Shown: positions 1 to 7,014 of the stretch, in pieces | How positions within the stretch are numbered: position 1 is the first letter of the stretch | Layout of the letters: the number at the start of each line of letters is the position of its first letter | Assembly: GCA_040003205.1 (NCBI GenBank) | Contig: JBDUDA010000019.1 | Span: 1-22,904 of the forward strand | Length of the DNA: 22,904 nt | Reading direction: 5' to 3' | DNA from: JALYIM01 sp040003205 | GTDB lineage: Bacteria; Acidobacteriota; Terriglobia; Terriglobales; Acidobacteriaceae | Translations under genes and position numbers: made by a program | The notes under the pieces: generated by a model | The model's input: the letters and a program-made list of their open reading frames with translations, nothing else | Databases searched by the model: none | What the model was told of the DNA's origin: nothing

Positions 1-1
1 G

Positions 2-697
2 GAAGCTGTGCAAGATCTGGTGCGGCAACGCAGCGTCGCTCCGTTTGATTCGATTCGAGATCTTGTTCGGCGCGTGCCTGAGCTGCGAAAAGATGAGTTG
101 AATACTCTCGCCGCGATCGGCGCTTTAAATGAAATTCATAATAATAATGACGAGCCAGCAGGCATTTCTGCAAAACTTCATCGTCGCGACGCGTTATGGC
201 AAGTGGAGCGCGCGGTGCGGCATGCTGGACCGCTGCTCGATCAATCTCACGAACCGGACGCGACTTCTCCTCTACAGGCGATGGACCAGGAAGAGCGTCT
301 GGTAGCAGACTTTCGCGGCACGGGCATGACGGTCGGACCTCATCCCATGGTCTATCACCGCCAGCGCATGAATAGGATGGGCATCCGCAGAGCCATTGAC
401 CTGGCGAAAATCCCAAGCGGCGAGCACTTACGTATAGGAGGATGTGTGATCGCGCGCCAGCGGCCGGGTACTGCTAAGGGTTTCGTGTTCTTAAGTATTG
501 AAGATGAAACGGGCGTGGCCAACGCGATTATTAATCCGGATTTATTTCAGAGAAACCGGTTGATGGTGGGGTCTGAACAATTCCTGATGATTGAAGGGAT
601 TCTGCAAAATCAGGATAACGTTATATCAATTAAGGCAGACCGAGTGCTGCCGCTCGACATTACTCGCGCACAAACCAGCTCACATGACTTCCATTAA
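2..697 (+). CDS. dnaE2: Error-prone DNA polymerase DnaE2 (ImuC), C-terminal part only
   Basis: The reading frame is already open at base 2, so the gene begins outside the window and only about 231 of the usual 1,000-plus residues are visible. The visible part carries the family's C-terminal landmarks: a helix-hairpin-helix-like stretch (FDSIRDLVRRVPELRKDEL), the linker motif DFRGTGMTVGPHP near residues 102-114, and the OB-fold with GGCVIARQRPGTAKGF followed by FLSIEDETG and LQNQDNVISIKA. DnaE2 is the damage-inducible alpha-subunit homologue that works with ImuA and ImuB in translesion synthesis; ImuA/ImuB would be expected upstream, outside the window. The stop is TAA at 695-697. The replicative DnaE1 is unlikely, because the REQ-like GxVIxRQRPGTAKG OB-fold sequence is characteristic of DnaE2. 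Which residue starts the protein cannot be seen. Confidence 0.93.
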   Translation, partial: EAVQDLVRQRSVAPFDSIRDLVRRVPELRKDELNTLAAIGALNEIHNNNDEPAGISAKLHRRDALWQVERAVRHAGPLLDQSHEPDATSPLQAMDQEERLVADFRGTGMTVGPHPMVYHRQRMNRMGIRRAIDLAKIPSGEHLRIGGCVIARQRPGTAKGFVFLSIEDETGVANAIINPDLFQRNRLMVGSEQFLMIEGILQNQDNVISIKADRVLPLDITRAQTSSHDFH

Positions 698-754
698 TCT
701 TTTCGATAGCTCTCTCTTCTCCGACGCGTGCTTAATGAACAATATCGATGGGCC

Positions 755-778
755 AAAGCTGGATTTTTCTTCAGCTTT
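755..778 (+). terminator. Weak stem-loop after dnaE2
   Basis: AAAGCTG at 755-761 pairs with CAGCTTT at 772-778, a 7-bp stem with a T-rich 10-base loop, ending in TTTT. It lies about 60 bases after the dnaE2 stop and could end that transcript. The stem is short and AT-rich, so this is only a candidate. Confidence 0.3.
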
Positions 779-804
779 TAACATGATTCATTAGTTCATT
801 CGGC

Positions 805-810
805 TATAAT
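805..810 (+). promoter_or_regulatory. Possible -10 element upstream of the DUF2934 gene
   Basis: A perfect TATAAT occurs 113 bases before the DUF2934 start. No good -35 hexamer stands 16-18 bases upstream, so this is a weak suggestion only. The rest of the 225-base gap between dnaE2 and the DUF2934 gene shows nothing else convincing. Confidence 0.25.
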
Positions 811-907
811 AATCACATCCACTTCCACAAACTTTGTGCACCTTATCCGAAAGGCGTAAGCGGGCGTGTTTGTGGGGAAAATATGGGATAAATGGACCCA
901 AATTTGT

Positions 908-913
908 AAGGAG
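908..913 (+). promoter_or_regulatory. Ribosome binding site fixing the DUF2934 start
   Basis: AAGGAG stands nine bases before the ATG at 923. It lies inside the longer in-frame reading that begins at 866 and argues for the shorter 91-residue product. Confidence 0.75.
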
Positions 914-922
914 TTATTCGAA

Positions 923-1198
923 ATGGCAAGAGCTAAAACCCCTCGCAGCACTGCCCCTCGCAGTATTACCCCCCTCAACAATCCGGTCATTACGATGCCC
1001 GACATCAGCCCGGCTCCGCAGGCGAAGAAAAGCGCTTCCGTGGGACACAATTCGCAGCCGGATTTAAACGGTGAGATTCGCCAGCGCGCCTATGAATTAT
1101 ATGAAGCGCGGGGATGCACTCCGGGCCATGAGCACGATGATTGGCTGACCGCGGAACGTGAAATACTTGCGCGGCGCAATCGCCAGCAGAGCGCCTGA
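923..1198 (+). CDS. DUF2934 domain protein
   Basis: A 91-residue protein. The first 45 or so residues are low in structure, rich in Pro, Ala, Ser and Thr, with a short near-repeat (TPRSTAPRSITP). The C-terminal half has the DUF2934 pattern: IRQRAYELYEARG, then HDDWLTAEREI, a short helical unit built around A-x-E-L-Y-E-x-R-G and D-W-x-x-A-E-x-E. The domain is common in acidobacteria and proteobacteria and its function is not known. The in-frame ATG at 866 would add 19 residues, but AAGGAG at 908-913 is correctly spaced for 923, so I chose that start. The gene ends 15 bases before the response regulator and the two are probably co-transcribed. Nothing in the sequence says what it binds. Confidence 0.85.
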   Translation: MARAKTPRSTAPRSITPLNNPVITMPDISPAPQAKKSASVGHNSQPDLNGEIRQRAYELYEARGCTPGHEHDDWLTAEREILARRNRQQSA

Positions 1199-1213
1199 CT
1201 GAATTCGCTGGGC

Positions 1214-1582
1214 ATGCCTGAGATTCTGCTCATTGACGATGACCCTGCGCAATTATGCGTTCGCGAGGCGGTGCTGCGCCAGGCAGGGTTTTCGGTTTCT
1301 ACGGCTGCCACCGCTTCCGCAGCCCAGCAGCAACTGCGAAATTCAAGCATAGCTTCAGCGGTTCGTCTCATCATCACCGATCACATGATGCCGGGCGTAA
1401 GCGGATATGTTTTTGTGCGTGAACTACGGAAACTTAGTCCGAATATACCAGTAATTGTCATCAGCGGATTAGCCGAGGCCGAGGAAGAATACGCGGGCCT
1501 GAATGTCACATTTCTTAATAAGCCGTGCGAACCAGAAGAACTGATCGAGACGGTGCGGTCGCTTGCGCAAGGCAATGTGTAG
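1214..1582 (+). CDS. Stand-alone response regulator receiver domain protein
   Basis: A 122-residue CheY-like receiver with no output domain. The acidic cluster is D8-D9-D10, the phospho-accepting aspartate is D56 in LIITDHMMPG, the switch Ser is S84 in VIVISG, and the conserved lysine is K103 in FLNKP, so all residues needed for phosphotransfer are present. Single-domain receivers normally act by protein-protein contact in phosphorelays or chemotaxis-like pathways. No histidine kinase is nearby, so its partner is unknown. It follows the DUF2934 gene by 15 bases, suggesting one transcript. A 128-base gap separates it from ccmF, so a link to cytochrome maturation is not implied. Confidence 0.93.
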   Translation: MPEILLIDDDPAQLCVREAVLRQAGFSVSTAATASAAQQQLRNSSIASAVRLIITDHMMPGVSGYVFVRELRKLSPNIPVIVISGLAEAEEEYAGLNVTFLNKPCEPEELIETVRSLAQGNV

Positions 1583-1710
1583 TATCAGTCCATTCGCGTT
1601 TCCACTCTTCAGAGCCATCGGGTGACGCCTACAGCCTTGCATTTGCCGACGATGGGTACGTGCCTGTTTGCCTGAAGTCGCCGTTTCTGAAAAGATGGTA
1701 ACTGCCTCCC

Positions 1711-3729
1711 ATGTCACAAATAGGTAGTTTCGCGCTCCTGCTCGCCCTCGCGCTGGCGGTGTATTCGTTTCTGGCTGGACTCGTAGCCTTGATTCAAAAG
1801 GGTCCAGGCGCTGATCGTCTCAGCGAAACTTCGCGCCGCGCCGGTATTGCCACTTTTGTCGTGGTGTTCATCGCCGCGCTGGTATTGGTGATCGCGGCGT
1901 TTCAGAATAATTTTTCCATCGCATATATTTTTCATCACAGCAACCGCGATCTTCCGGCTCCTTATAAATTTGCCACTCTCTGGTCTGGGCAGGAAGGCTC
2001 GCTGCTCTTCTGGTCGCTGCTGCTCTCGGCTTACGGACTGGTGCTCCGGCTGCGCTACAAGACCGACAGCCGCTTATTCGCTCATGCGTCGGTCGTAATC
2101 GCGGCAGTGCAAGTGTTCTTTCTTCTTCTGCTGAATTTTGCCGCGCATCCCTTTGCCGTGATGCAGGGTTCACTTCCGAGCGACGGGACGGGACTAAATC
2201 CTCTTCTGCAATATCCTGAGATGGTGATTCATCCTCCCATGCTGTATTTGGGATATGTCGGCTTCACCGTGCCATTCGCATTTGCGCTGGCAGCGTTGGC
2301 GATGAAGTATCCGGGAGAAAAGTGGATCCACATCACACGTCGTTGGACGATGGTGACCTGGGGATTCCTCACCTGCGGTATTTTTCTGGGCGCACACTGG
2401 GCATATTCAGTACTGGGATGGGGAGGTTACTGGGCGTGGGACCCAGTTGAGAACGCATCGCTCATGCCGTGGCTGACGGGCACTGCATTTCTACATTCGG
2501 TAATGATGCAGGAAAAACGCGGCATGCTGAAAGTGTGGAACATGTGGCTGATTTTTGCCACCTTCATGCTGTCGATTTTCGGCACTTTCCTGACCCGTAG
2601 TGGAGTCGTGAGCTCTGTGCATGCCTTCGCTCAGTCTTCCATCGGAGACTGGTTTGTGGCATTCCTGGTGATCATCTTTGTGGTCTGCCTGTATTTCTAC
2701 GTCAAGAACCGCTCCCATCTTCGCAGCGAACATAAGTTGGAATCCCTCGTTTCGCGCGAGTCCAGTTTTCTGTTCAACAATCTTCTTCTTCTGGTTGCCT
2801 GCTTCACCGTTTTATGGGGAACCCTGTTCCCAGTGCTTTCGGAATGGGTGCAGGGCACGAAGGTTACCGTGGGACCTCCTTTTTTCAATCGCGTGAATCT
2901 CCCGGTCGCGATGCTGTTGCTGTTGTTGACCGCGCTGGGGCCTCTGCTCGCGTGGCGCAGGACTTCGCTGGAGAGTTTGCGGCGCAATTTTCTCGTGCCC
3001 GCGGTCAGCGCTGTACTCGTGGGAGGTCTGCTCATCGTTTTCGGAGTACGTCCGTGGCAGGATGCCTCTTACTTCTATGCGCTTGTGGCCATCATGCTTT
3101 CCGTGTTGGTCGGAGTAACCGTAATCTCGGAATTCGTTCGCGGCGGCCTCGTGATCGCGAAACATACGGGGCTCAATCTCTTCGCGTCCATGCTCCATCT
3201 CGGCCATCGCAACACGCGCCGCTACGGCGGATACATCGTTCACTTCGGCGTAATCGTGATCATGATCGGATTTGCGGGCGCCGCCTTTAATAAAGACGCC
3301 GAGCAGGAGATGGGTTTCGGCGACAAATTAAAGATTGGTGCTTACACCCTCGTGTGCCAGTCCTACACCCAGGAAGACAAGCCCAACTACGGCAGCGAGT
3401 GGGCGATCATCCAAGTATTCAAGGGCGGTAAGCGGATTGATACTCTTTACCCTGAGAGGCGTTTCTATAAGGCTAGCCAACAAACCTCCACTATGGTCGC
3501 CAACCGTTCGACGCTGAGAGAAGATTTGTATCTCGTTTATGAAGGACAGAACCAAGTTTCTGGGCGTCCGATCATCAAAGTCCACCTGAACCCACTGGTG
3601 ATGTGGATATGGATTGGCGTGTGGATCATGATTGTTGGAACTGTCGTCGCCTTGATTCCAAATGCACTCGCCCTGACGGCGACCGCGCCTGCGCGTGTAC
3701 AGATTGCGCCTGCTGGAGCAGGCGATTGA
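1711..3729 (+). CDS. ccmF: Cytochrome c maturation heme lyase subunit CcmF
   Basis: A 672-residue polytopic inner-membrane protein of the CcmF/NrfE branch of heme-handling proteins, which attaches heme from holo-CcmE to apocytochrome c with CcmH. The diagnostic tryptophan-rich WWD loop is present at residues 237-244 (WGGYWAWD) and continues DPVENASLMPWL. Other family signatures are WSGQEGSLLFW, YPEMVIHPPMLYLGYVG with its conserved histidine, and FLTRSGVVSSVHAF. The C-terminal periplasmic section and last membrane helix (VMWIWIGVWIMIVGTVVALIP) are complete, so the gene is full length for the family (about 640-670 residues). No strong Shine-Dalgarno precedes the ATG. The stop overlaps the next start by one base (TGATG), making this the first visible gene of a coupled operon. 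CcmA-E and CcmG are not in the window. Confidence 0.96.
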   Translation: MSQIGSFALLLALALAVYSFLAGLVALIQKGPGADRLSETSRRAGIATFVVVFIAALVLVIAAFQNNFSIAYIFHHSNRDLPAPYKFATLWSGQEGSLLFWSLLLSAYGLVLRLRYKTDSRLFAHASVVIAAVQVFFLLLLNFAAHPFAVMQGSLPSDGTGLNPLLQYPEMVIHPPMLYLGYVGFTVPFAFALAALAMKYPGEKWIHITRRWTMVTWGFLTCGIFLGAHWAYSVLGWGGYWAWDPVENASLMPWLTGTAFLHSVMMQEKRGMLKVWNMWLIFATFMLSIFGTFLTRSGVVSSVHAFAQSSIGDWFVAFLVIIFVVCLYFYVKNRSHLRSEHKLESLVSRESSFLFNNLLLLVACFTVLWGTLFPVLSEWVQGTKVTVGPPFFNRVNLPVAMLLLLLTALGPLLAWRRTSLESLRRNFLVPAVSAVLVGGLLIVFGVRPWQDASYFYALVAIMLSVLVGVTVISEFVRGGLVIAKHTGLNLFASMLHLGHRNTRRYGGYIVHFGVIVIMIGFAGAAFNKDAEQEMGFGDKLKIGAYTLVCQSYTQEDKPNYGSEWAIIQVFKGGKRIDTLYPERRFYKASQQTSTMVANRSTLREDLYLVYEGQNQVSGRPIIKVHLNPLVMWIWIGVWIMIVGTVVALIPNALALTATAPARVQIAPAGAGD

Positions 3730-4223
3730 TGAGGCAGTTCACAAGCAGAACTTCATGCTTCCGTACCATGAAATTAATCCTGCTCTGCGTGGCGCTGCTT
3801 ATGTTTGTGGGAGCGGGGGACCAATCCGCCCGCGTCAATGATCTCGGACATCGCTTGATGTGCGTCTGCGGATGCAATCAGATTTTGTTGGAGTGCAACC
3901 ACGTCGGCTGCACTTACTCTGACCGCATGCGCAACGAACTGGTCGCGGCTGTGGACAAAGGAGACAACGACGATTTGACCTTGCAATCGTTCGTGCAAAA
4001 ATACGGAACCACCGTGATGGCTGCGCCTACGACCACCGGCTTCAACCGGGTCGCTTGGGTTATGCCATATGTCGCTCTCATCCTGGGACTGGCAACGGTG
4101 GTATTTGTGGTCCGCCATTGGAGGAATCGCCCGCTTCTTCTTCCTGCGGGAGCAGTCGCTCCAGTAGGAGGCGTGGAACTTGAGCGCTTTCGCGCGCAGG
4201 CCCGGAAAGAAACTGACTTATGA
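3729..4223 (+). CDS. ccmH: Cytochrome c maturation protein CcmH, variant cysteine motif
   Basis: A 164-residue protein: signal/anchor segment (residues 14-30), periplasmic three-helix domain, and a C-terminal membrane helix (about 109-128). CcmH reduces or holds the apocytochrome CXXCH thiols for heme ligation by CcmF. The order L-x-C...NQ...N, the YG..V...P segment and the gene neighbours identify it. The usual LRCxxCQNQ active site is altered to LMCVCGCNQ, with Cys45, Cys47 and Cys49, and two further cysteines at 56 and 61. The start at 3729 overlaps the ccmF stop as TGATG, with GGAG at 3714-3717 suitably placed. The alternative ATG at 3768 has no ribosome binding site but would give a more ordinary signal peptide. 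The end overlaps the next start as ATGA. Confidence 0.88.
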   Translation: MRQFTSRTSCFRTMKLILLCVALLMFVGAGDQSARVNDLGHRLMCVCGCNQILLECNHVGCTYSDRMRNELVAAVDKGDNDDLTLQSFVQKYGTTVMAAPTTTGFNRVAWVMPYVALILGLATVVFVVRHWRNRPLLLPAGAVAPVGGVELERFRAQARKETDL

Positions 4224-4537
4224 CGCTGGTTTATTTATCTTGCGCGATGATGACGGTGGCGGCGCTTGTGTACATCTTCTATCTTCCCGGAACTCTGCAT
4301 CTTGGACCTGAAAAAACCCGCCTGTCGTATCTGCGCGAGCGTAAGGATTCAATTTACGAAAATCTTCGCGATTTGAATTTCGAACACAAATCCGGCAAGT
4401 TTCCCGACGCTGACTATGAGTCCATGAAGGCATCGCTGGAAGACGAAGCTGCCGCGGTGCTCTCCGAGATGTCTCAACTGGAAAATCCGAGTCTCGCTTC
4501 CAATATTGACCGGGGTAAAAAAGGGGCCAGAGTTTGA
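4220..4537 (+). CDS. Short CcmI-like membrane protein of the Ccm operon
   Basis: A 105-residue protein with one N-terminal membrane helix (about residues 2-24) and a cytoplasm- or periplasm-facing helical hairpin (about 36-81) of the pattern L-R-D-L-x-F-E-H-K-x-G-K-F...D-Y-E-x-M-K-x-x-L-E. That hairpin resembles the segment after the first membrane helix of CcmI, where the motif G-x-L-x-x-x-D-Y-x-x-L-x-x-x-L is common; the TPR domain of full CcmI is absent. The start codon overlaps the ccmH stop by four bases (ATGA) and its own stop overlaps the next start (TTGA), so it is translated as part of the maturation operon. A role in presenting apocytochrome to CcmF/CcmH is inferred from position and motif. 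Confidence 0.8.
   Translation: MTLVYLSCAMMTVAALVYIFYLPGTLHLGPEKTRLSYLRERKDSIYENLRDLNFEHKSGKFPDADYESMKASLEDEAAAVLSEMSQLENPSLASNIDRGKKGARV
4521..4526 (+). promoter_or_regulatory. Ribosome binding site supporting a TTG start
   Basis: AAGGGG stands seven bases before the TTG at 4534, inside the end of the upstream gene. It supports the non-ATG start of the 442-residue protein, for which no ATG is available before the signal peptide. Confidence 0.6.
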
Positions 4538-5862
4538 GAAGTTTGGAAGTCTTCCCATCCGCGGCCAGACAGAAAAAATCGCTTCTGTTCATTTTTCTAA
4601 TTTGCCTTGCGACCACGGTCTCTGCTCAAACTCTCACTGGAACCGTCAAAAATGGAACCACGAATAAAGCTTCCGCTGGCGACGAGGTAATTCTCATCAA
4701 GCTCGCCGAAGGCATGGAAGAGACCGGACACACTCGTACCGACGCTCGCGGCAACTTTACGTTGACTGTTCCGAAAAGCGCCGAGCCGCATTTGGTGCGT
4801 GTAATTCATCAGGGCGTGACGTATCACCGCATGGCGCCTCCCAGCACCACTTCGGTTGAAATCGAAGTTTACGATGTAGCGAAAAAAGTCTCTGGAGTCA
4901 CTCTAACCGCTGACGTGATGCGCCTTCAGGCACAGACGAATGAACTCGAAGGTATTCGGCTATTCGCGGTGGGCAATGCTTCCAACCCGCCGCGCACGCA
5001 GATGAATGACCAGAATTTCGAGTTCTACCTTCCTGATGGCGCGCAGGTAGATCAGGCGATGGCCATGACTGCCGGCGGACAGCCTGTCAACTCGCCGCCC
5101 GTGCCACAGAAAGAAAAGAATCGCTACGCCTTTAACTTTCCGCTGCGCCCCGGAGAGACGCAATTTCAGGTGGTCTATCACCTTTCTTACAATGGGTCCG
5201 CCAGCATAGACCCTAAGCCGATCGTGGGCGCGCAACACTTTGTGGTGATGCTTCCGAAAACCATGCAGTTTGTTCCAGTGGCTGGAGCAGACTTTAAGTC
5301 CATGCAGGACCCGCGCCAGTCCGATGCGGTGGTGCAGGTGGTTTCCAACACACGCGCTGGTCAGACGCTCGCGTTCAAAGTCTCAGGCACAGGAACCCTC
5401 GCGGAAGCGGGCGACGACAGTCAGGGCAGCCCGACGGCAAGTGGAGCGCAGACGTCCGGGGGACCGGCTGGAGAGACGCGACGCGATATGCGTCCCGGCG
5501 GAGGCCTTGGTCCTCCCATTGATGCGCCAGATCCGCTGGAAAAATATCGTTGGTATATTCTCGGCGGCTTCGCGGTCGCTCTGGCTGCCGGCGCGGTCTA
5601 CATTGCAACACGATCAAGAGCGGTCGCGGTGAATGACCCCACCGGCACGGTCTCTGTTCCTGGCTCTGCTTCTTCCCTTCCCGCAGTTGCGGCGCGCTCA
5701 GGATTGCTGTTGGAAGCTCTAAAAGAAGAGCTCTTTGAACTTGAAGTCGAGCACAAACAGGGACACATGTCTCAAGCGGAATACGTTAAAGCCAAGGACG
5801 CTCTGGATGAAACGTTGAGACGTGCGGTAAAGCGCGAGTCAATCAAGAGTCCCTCCGTTTAG
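4534..5862 (+). CDS. Secreted, membrane-anchored carboxypeptidase-regulatory-like protein with CcmI-like tail
   Basis: A 442-residue protein with a signal peptide (hydrophobic stretch about 16-28, ending TVSAQ), a transthyretin-like/carboxypeptidase-regulatory beta-domain (about 32-110, GTVKNGTTNKASAGDEVILI then TRTDARGNFTL), a beta-rich middle, a Gly/Ser/Pro/Thr linker (about 290-335), a membrane helix (about 340-360) and a C-terminal helical hairpin (about 389-434). The tail reads VEHKQG...AEYVKAKDAL and matches the hairpin of the preceding CcmI-like protein (FEHKSG...ADYESMKASL). It starts with TTG overlapping the previous stop by four bases, with AAGGGG seven bases upstream. Position and shared motif suggest a cytochrome-maturation accessory protein with a large periplasmic domain. 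I do not recognise a named family for the whole protein. Confidence 0.82.
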   Translation: MRSLEVFPSAARQKKSLLFIFLICLATTVSAQTLTGTVKNGTTNKASAGDEVILIKLAEGMEETGHTRTDARGNFTLTVPKSAEPHLVRVIHQGVTYHRMAPPSTTSVEIEVYDVAKKVSGVTLTADVMRLQAQTNELEGIRLFAVGNASNPPRTQMNDQNFEFYLPDGAQVDQAMAMTAGGQPVNSPPVPQKEKNRYAFNFPLRPGETQFQVVYHLSYNGSASIDPKPIVGAQHFVVMLPKTMQFVPVAGADFKSMQDPRQSDAVVQVVSNTRAGQTLAFKVSGTGTLAEAGDDSQGSPTASGAQTSGGPAGETRRDMRPGGGLGPPIDAPDPLEKYRWYILGGFAVALAAGAVYIATRSRAVAVNDPTGTVSVPGSASSLPAVAARSGLLLEALKEELFELEVEHKQGHMSQAEYVKAKDALDETLRRAVKRESIKSPSV

Positions 5863-5863
5863 T

Positions 5864-5874
5864 CACGTTACGTG
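5864..5874. repeat. Small palindrome after the Ccm operon
   Basis: CACGT-T-ACGTG directly follows the stop of the 442-residue protein. It is too short to be a convincing terminator and may be an operator-like site or chance. Confidence 0.25.
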
Positions 5875-6002
5875 CCTTCGTACCACAACTAATAGGTAAA
5901 ATGTTGCACGTATGGTCCTTGCTTCTGCGGAATAGCGTGCGTAGAAAACCTCATCCGGCATGGGCGCATCTTTTAAGCGCCACAGATTTTCGAGGTGAGT
6001 CC

Positions 6003-6134
6003 ATGCGACGCGACGAGCTTATGAAATCTGATCTGCTGAGTGATGTCGTTCTTCTCGGGAGCGGCCTTCTAATTATTCTAGTTGTAATGTGGACTCTGGT
6101 GGCTGCCATCACCGGCACAGCCGCGCTGCCGTAA
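6003..6134 (+). CDS. 43-residue single-helix membrane peptide
   Basis: The ATG at 6003 follows GAGGTGAG (5992-5999) at a short spacing and encodes a polar, charged N-terminus (MRRDELMKSD) and one hydrophobic helix (DVVLLGSGLLIILVVMWTLVAAITG). The longer in-frame reading from 5901 lacks a ribosome binding site and starts with unlikely, Arg/Trp/His-rich sequence, so the short version is preferred. Predicted topology is N-in with the two arginines as positive-inside signal. No family is recognised. It lies alone between the Ccm operon and the cupin gene, on the same strand, 146 bases before the cupin start. Confidence 0.5.
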   Translation: MRRDELMKSDLLSDVVLLGSGLLIILVVMWTLVAAITGTAALP

Positions 6135-6221
6135 CGAACCTCGTCAGACTCCGATTAACTTCCGCCTGCGCTAACATACCGGATCTCGCCGCACACAGAA
6201 TGGCAGCCCAGCGTAAACCTG

Positions 6222-6250
6222 TTGTTCAATTCTCTAATAGGTCTTACAAT
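6222..6250 (+). promoter_or_regulatory. Candidate sigma-70-type promoter for the cupin gene
   Basis: TTGTTC at 6222-6227 and TACAAT at 6245-6250 are separated by 17 bases. The -10 matches five of six consensus positions; the -35 matches only the TTG. The cupin ATG lies 31 bases after the -10, a suitable distance for a short leader carrying AAAGGAGAA. Confidence 0.45.
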
Positions 6251-6280
6251 TCGGTGCGCTGAGCTCGAAAGGAGAATTTG

Positions 6281-6814
6281 ATGCGATCTACTCTGATGTT
6301 GCTGGCAGCTCTATATCTCGCCGGAGTTTCGGTTTCCCTAGCCGAGGACACCGGCAAGGTTGCATTTTCGGCGGCAGCCACGAGCAAGTTTGCCAATTTG
6401 CCAGGCTTGCCTGCGTGCGCCACTCTTTCCGTGCAGCGCGGCGACCCGTCAAAAGGACCGGCCACCATCCTGCTAAAAGCTACCTCGGGCTGCGCCATCC
6501 CGTGGCACTGGCATAGTGCCAACGAGCAACTCTTCATGATTGGCGGACGCGCCAAAATAGAAATGAAAGAGGGTGCGCCTATTAGTTTTCGAGCTGGTGA
6601 TTTCGCTTTCTTACCGGCGAAGCATGCGCATCAGTTCACCTGCATTGCTGCCTGCATGCTTTTTAATTTACCGGACGGTGCGTTCGACATCCATTATGTA
6701 GATGGGGATGGAAAAGAAATCTCGAGTGATGACGCCCTTAAGGCTCCCGCGCGCAAAGGCCACGCAACCAAAATGAAGATGTCCGCCCCGGCTGCGGAGA
6801 CAACAGAGCAATAA
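6281..6814 (+). CDS. Periplasmic cupin-domain protein
   Basis: A 177-residue protein with a cleavable signal peptide (MRSTLMLLAALYLAGVSVSLAED). The cupin core runs from about residue 60 to 130. Motif 1 is G-x(5)-H-x-H with His76, His78 and Glu82 followed by G88-G89 (PWHWHSANEQLFMIGG); motif 2 is G106-D-F-A-F-L-P112...H115/H117. These residues form the usual metal site of monocupins. The C-terminal 40 residues are Lys/Ala-rich and probably flexible. The ATG at 6281 is chosen over a TTG one codon earlier because AAAGGAGAA (6268-6275) is ideally placed. Four cysteines (46, 71, 122, 126 approximately) could form disulfides after export. The substrate is unknown; related small secreted cupins are often annotated only by fold. 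Confidence 0.88.
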   Translation: MRSTLMLLAALYLAGVSVSLAEDTGKVAFSAAATSKFANLPGLPACATLSVQRGDPSKGPATILLKATSGCAIPWHWHSANEQLFMIGGRAKIEMKEGAPISFRAGDFAFLPAKHAHQFTCIAACMLFNLPDGAFDIHYVDGDGKEISSDDALKAPARKGHATKMKMSAPAAETTEQ

Positions 6815-6929
6815 AAAAGTCTGCCCCAGGGTTCGAGCGGCGCGGAGGATCTTGCAAGCCCTAGGTCCTTCGCGCGCTTTTCCTTGCGTATTAAAGGACT
6901 TCCCCACCCCATTGGCGCTCATGACGATT

Positions 6930-6943
6930 GTCACGAACGTGAC
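6930..6943. promoter_or_regulatory. Perfect inverted repeat upstream of the PilZ gene
   Basis: GTCACG-AA-CGTGAC is a perfect 6+2+6 inverted repeat 71 bases before the PilZ-protein ATG, in the 200-base gap after the cupin gene. The form suits binding by a dimeric regulator. No matching copy was noticed elsewhere in the window. Confidence 0.4.
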
Positions 6944-7014
6944 CTCCACCAAAGTAACTAGTAAAACTGTAGCCGCCTGACTACGATGCAACTTAATACC
7001 CAACTCAGGAACCA

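Noticed and set aside
866..922. N-terminal extension of the DUF2934 protein from ATG 866
   Set aside because: AAGGAG at 908-913 falls inside it and is correctly placed for ATG 923; the extra residues do not fit the domain.
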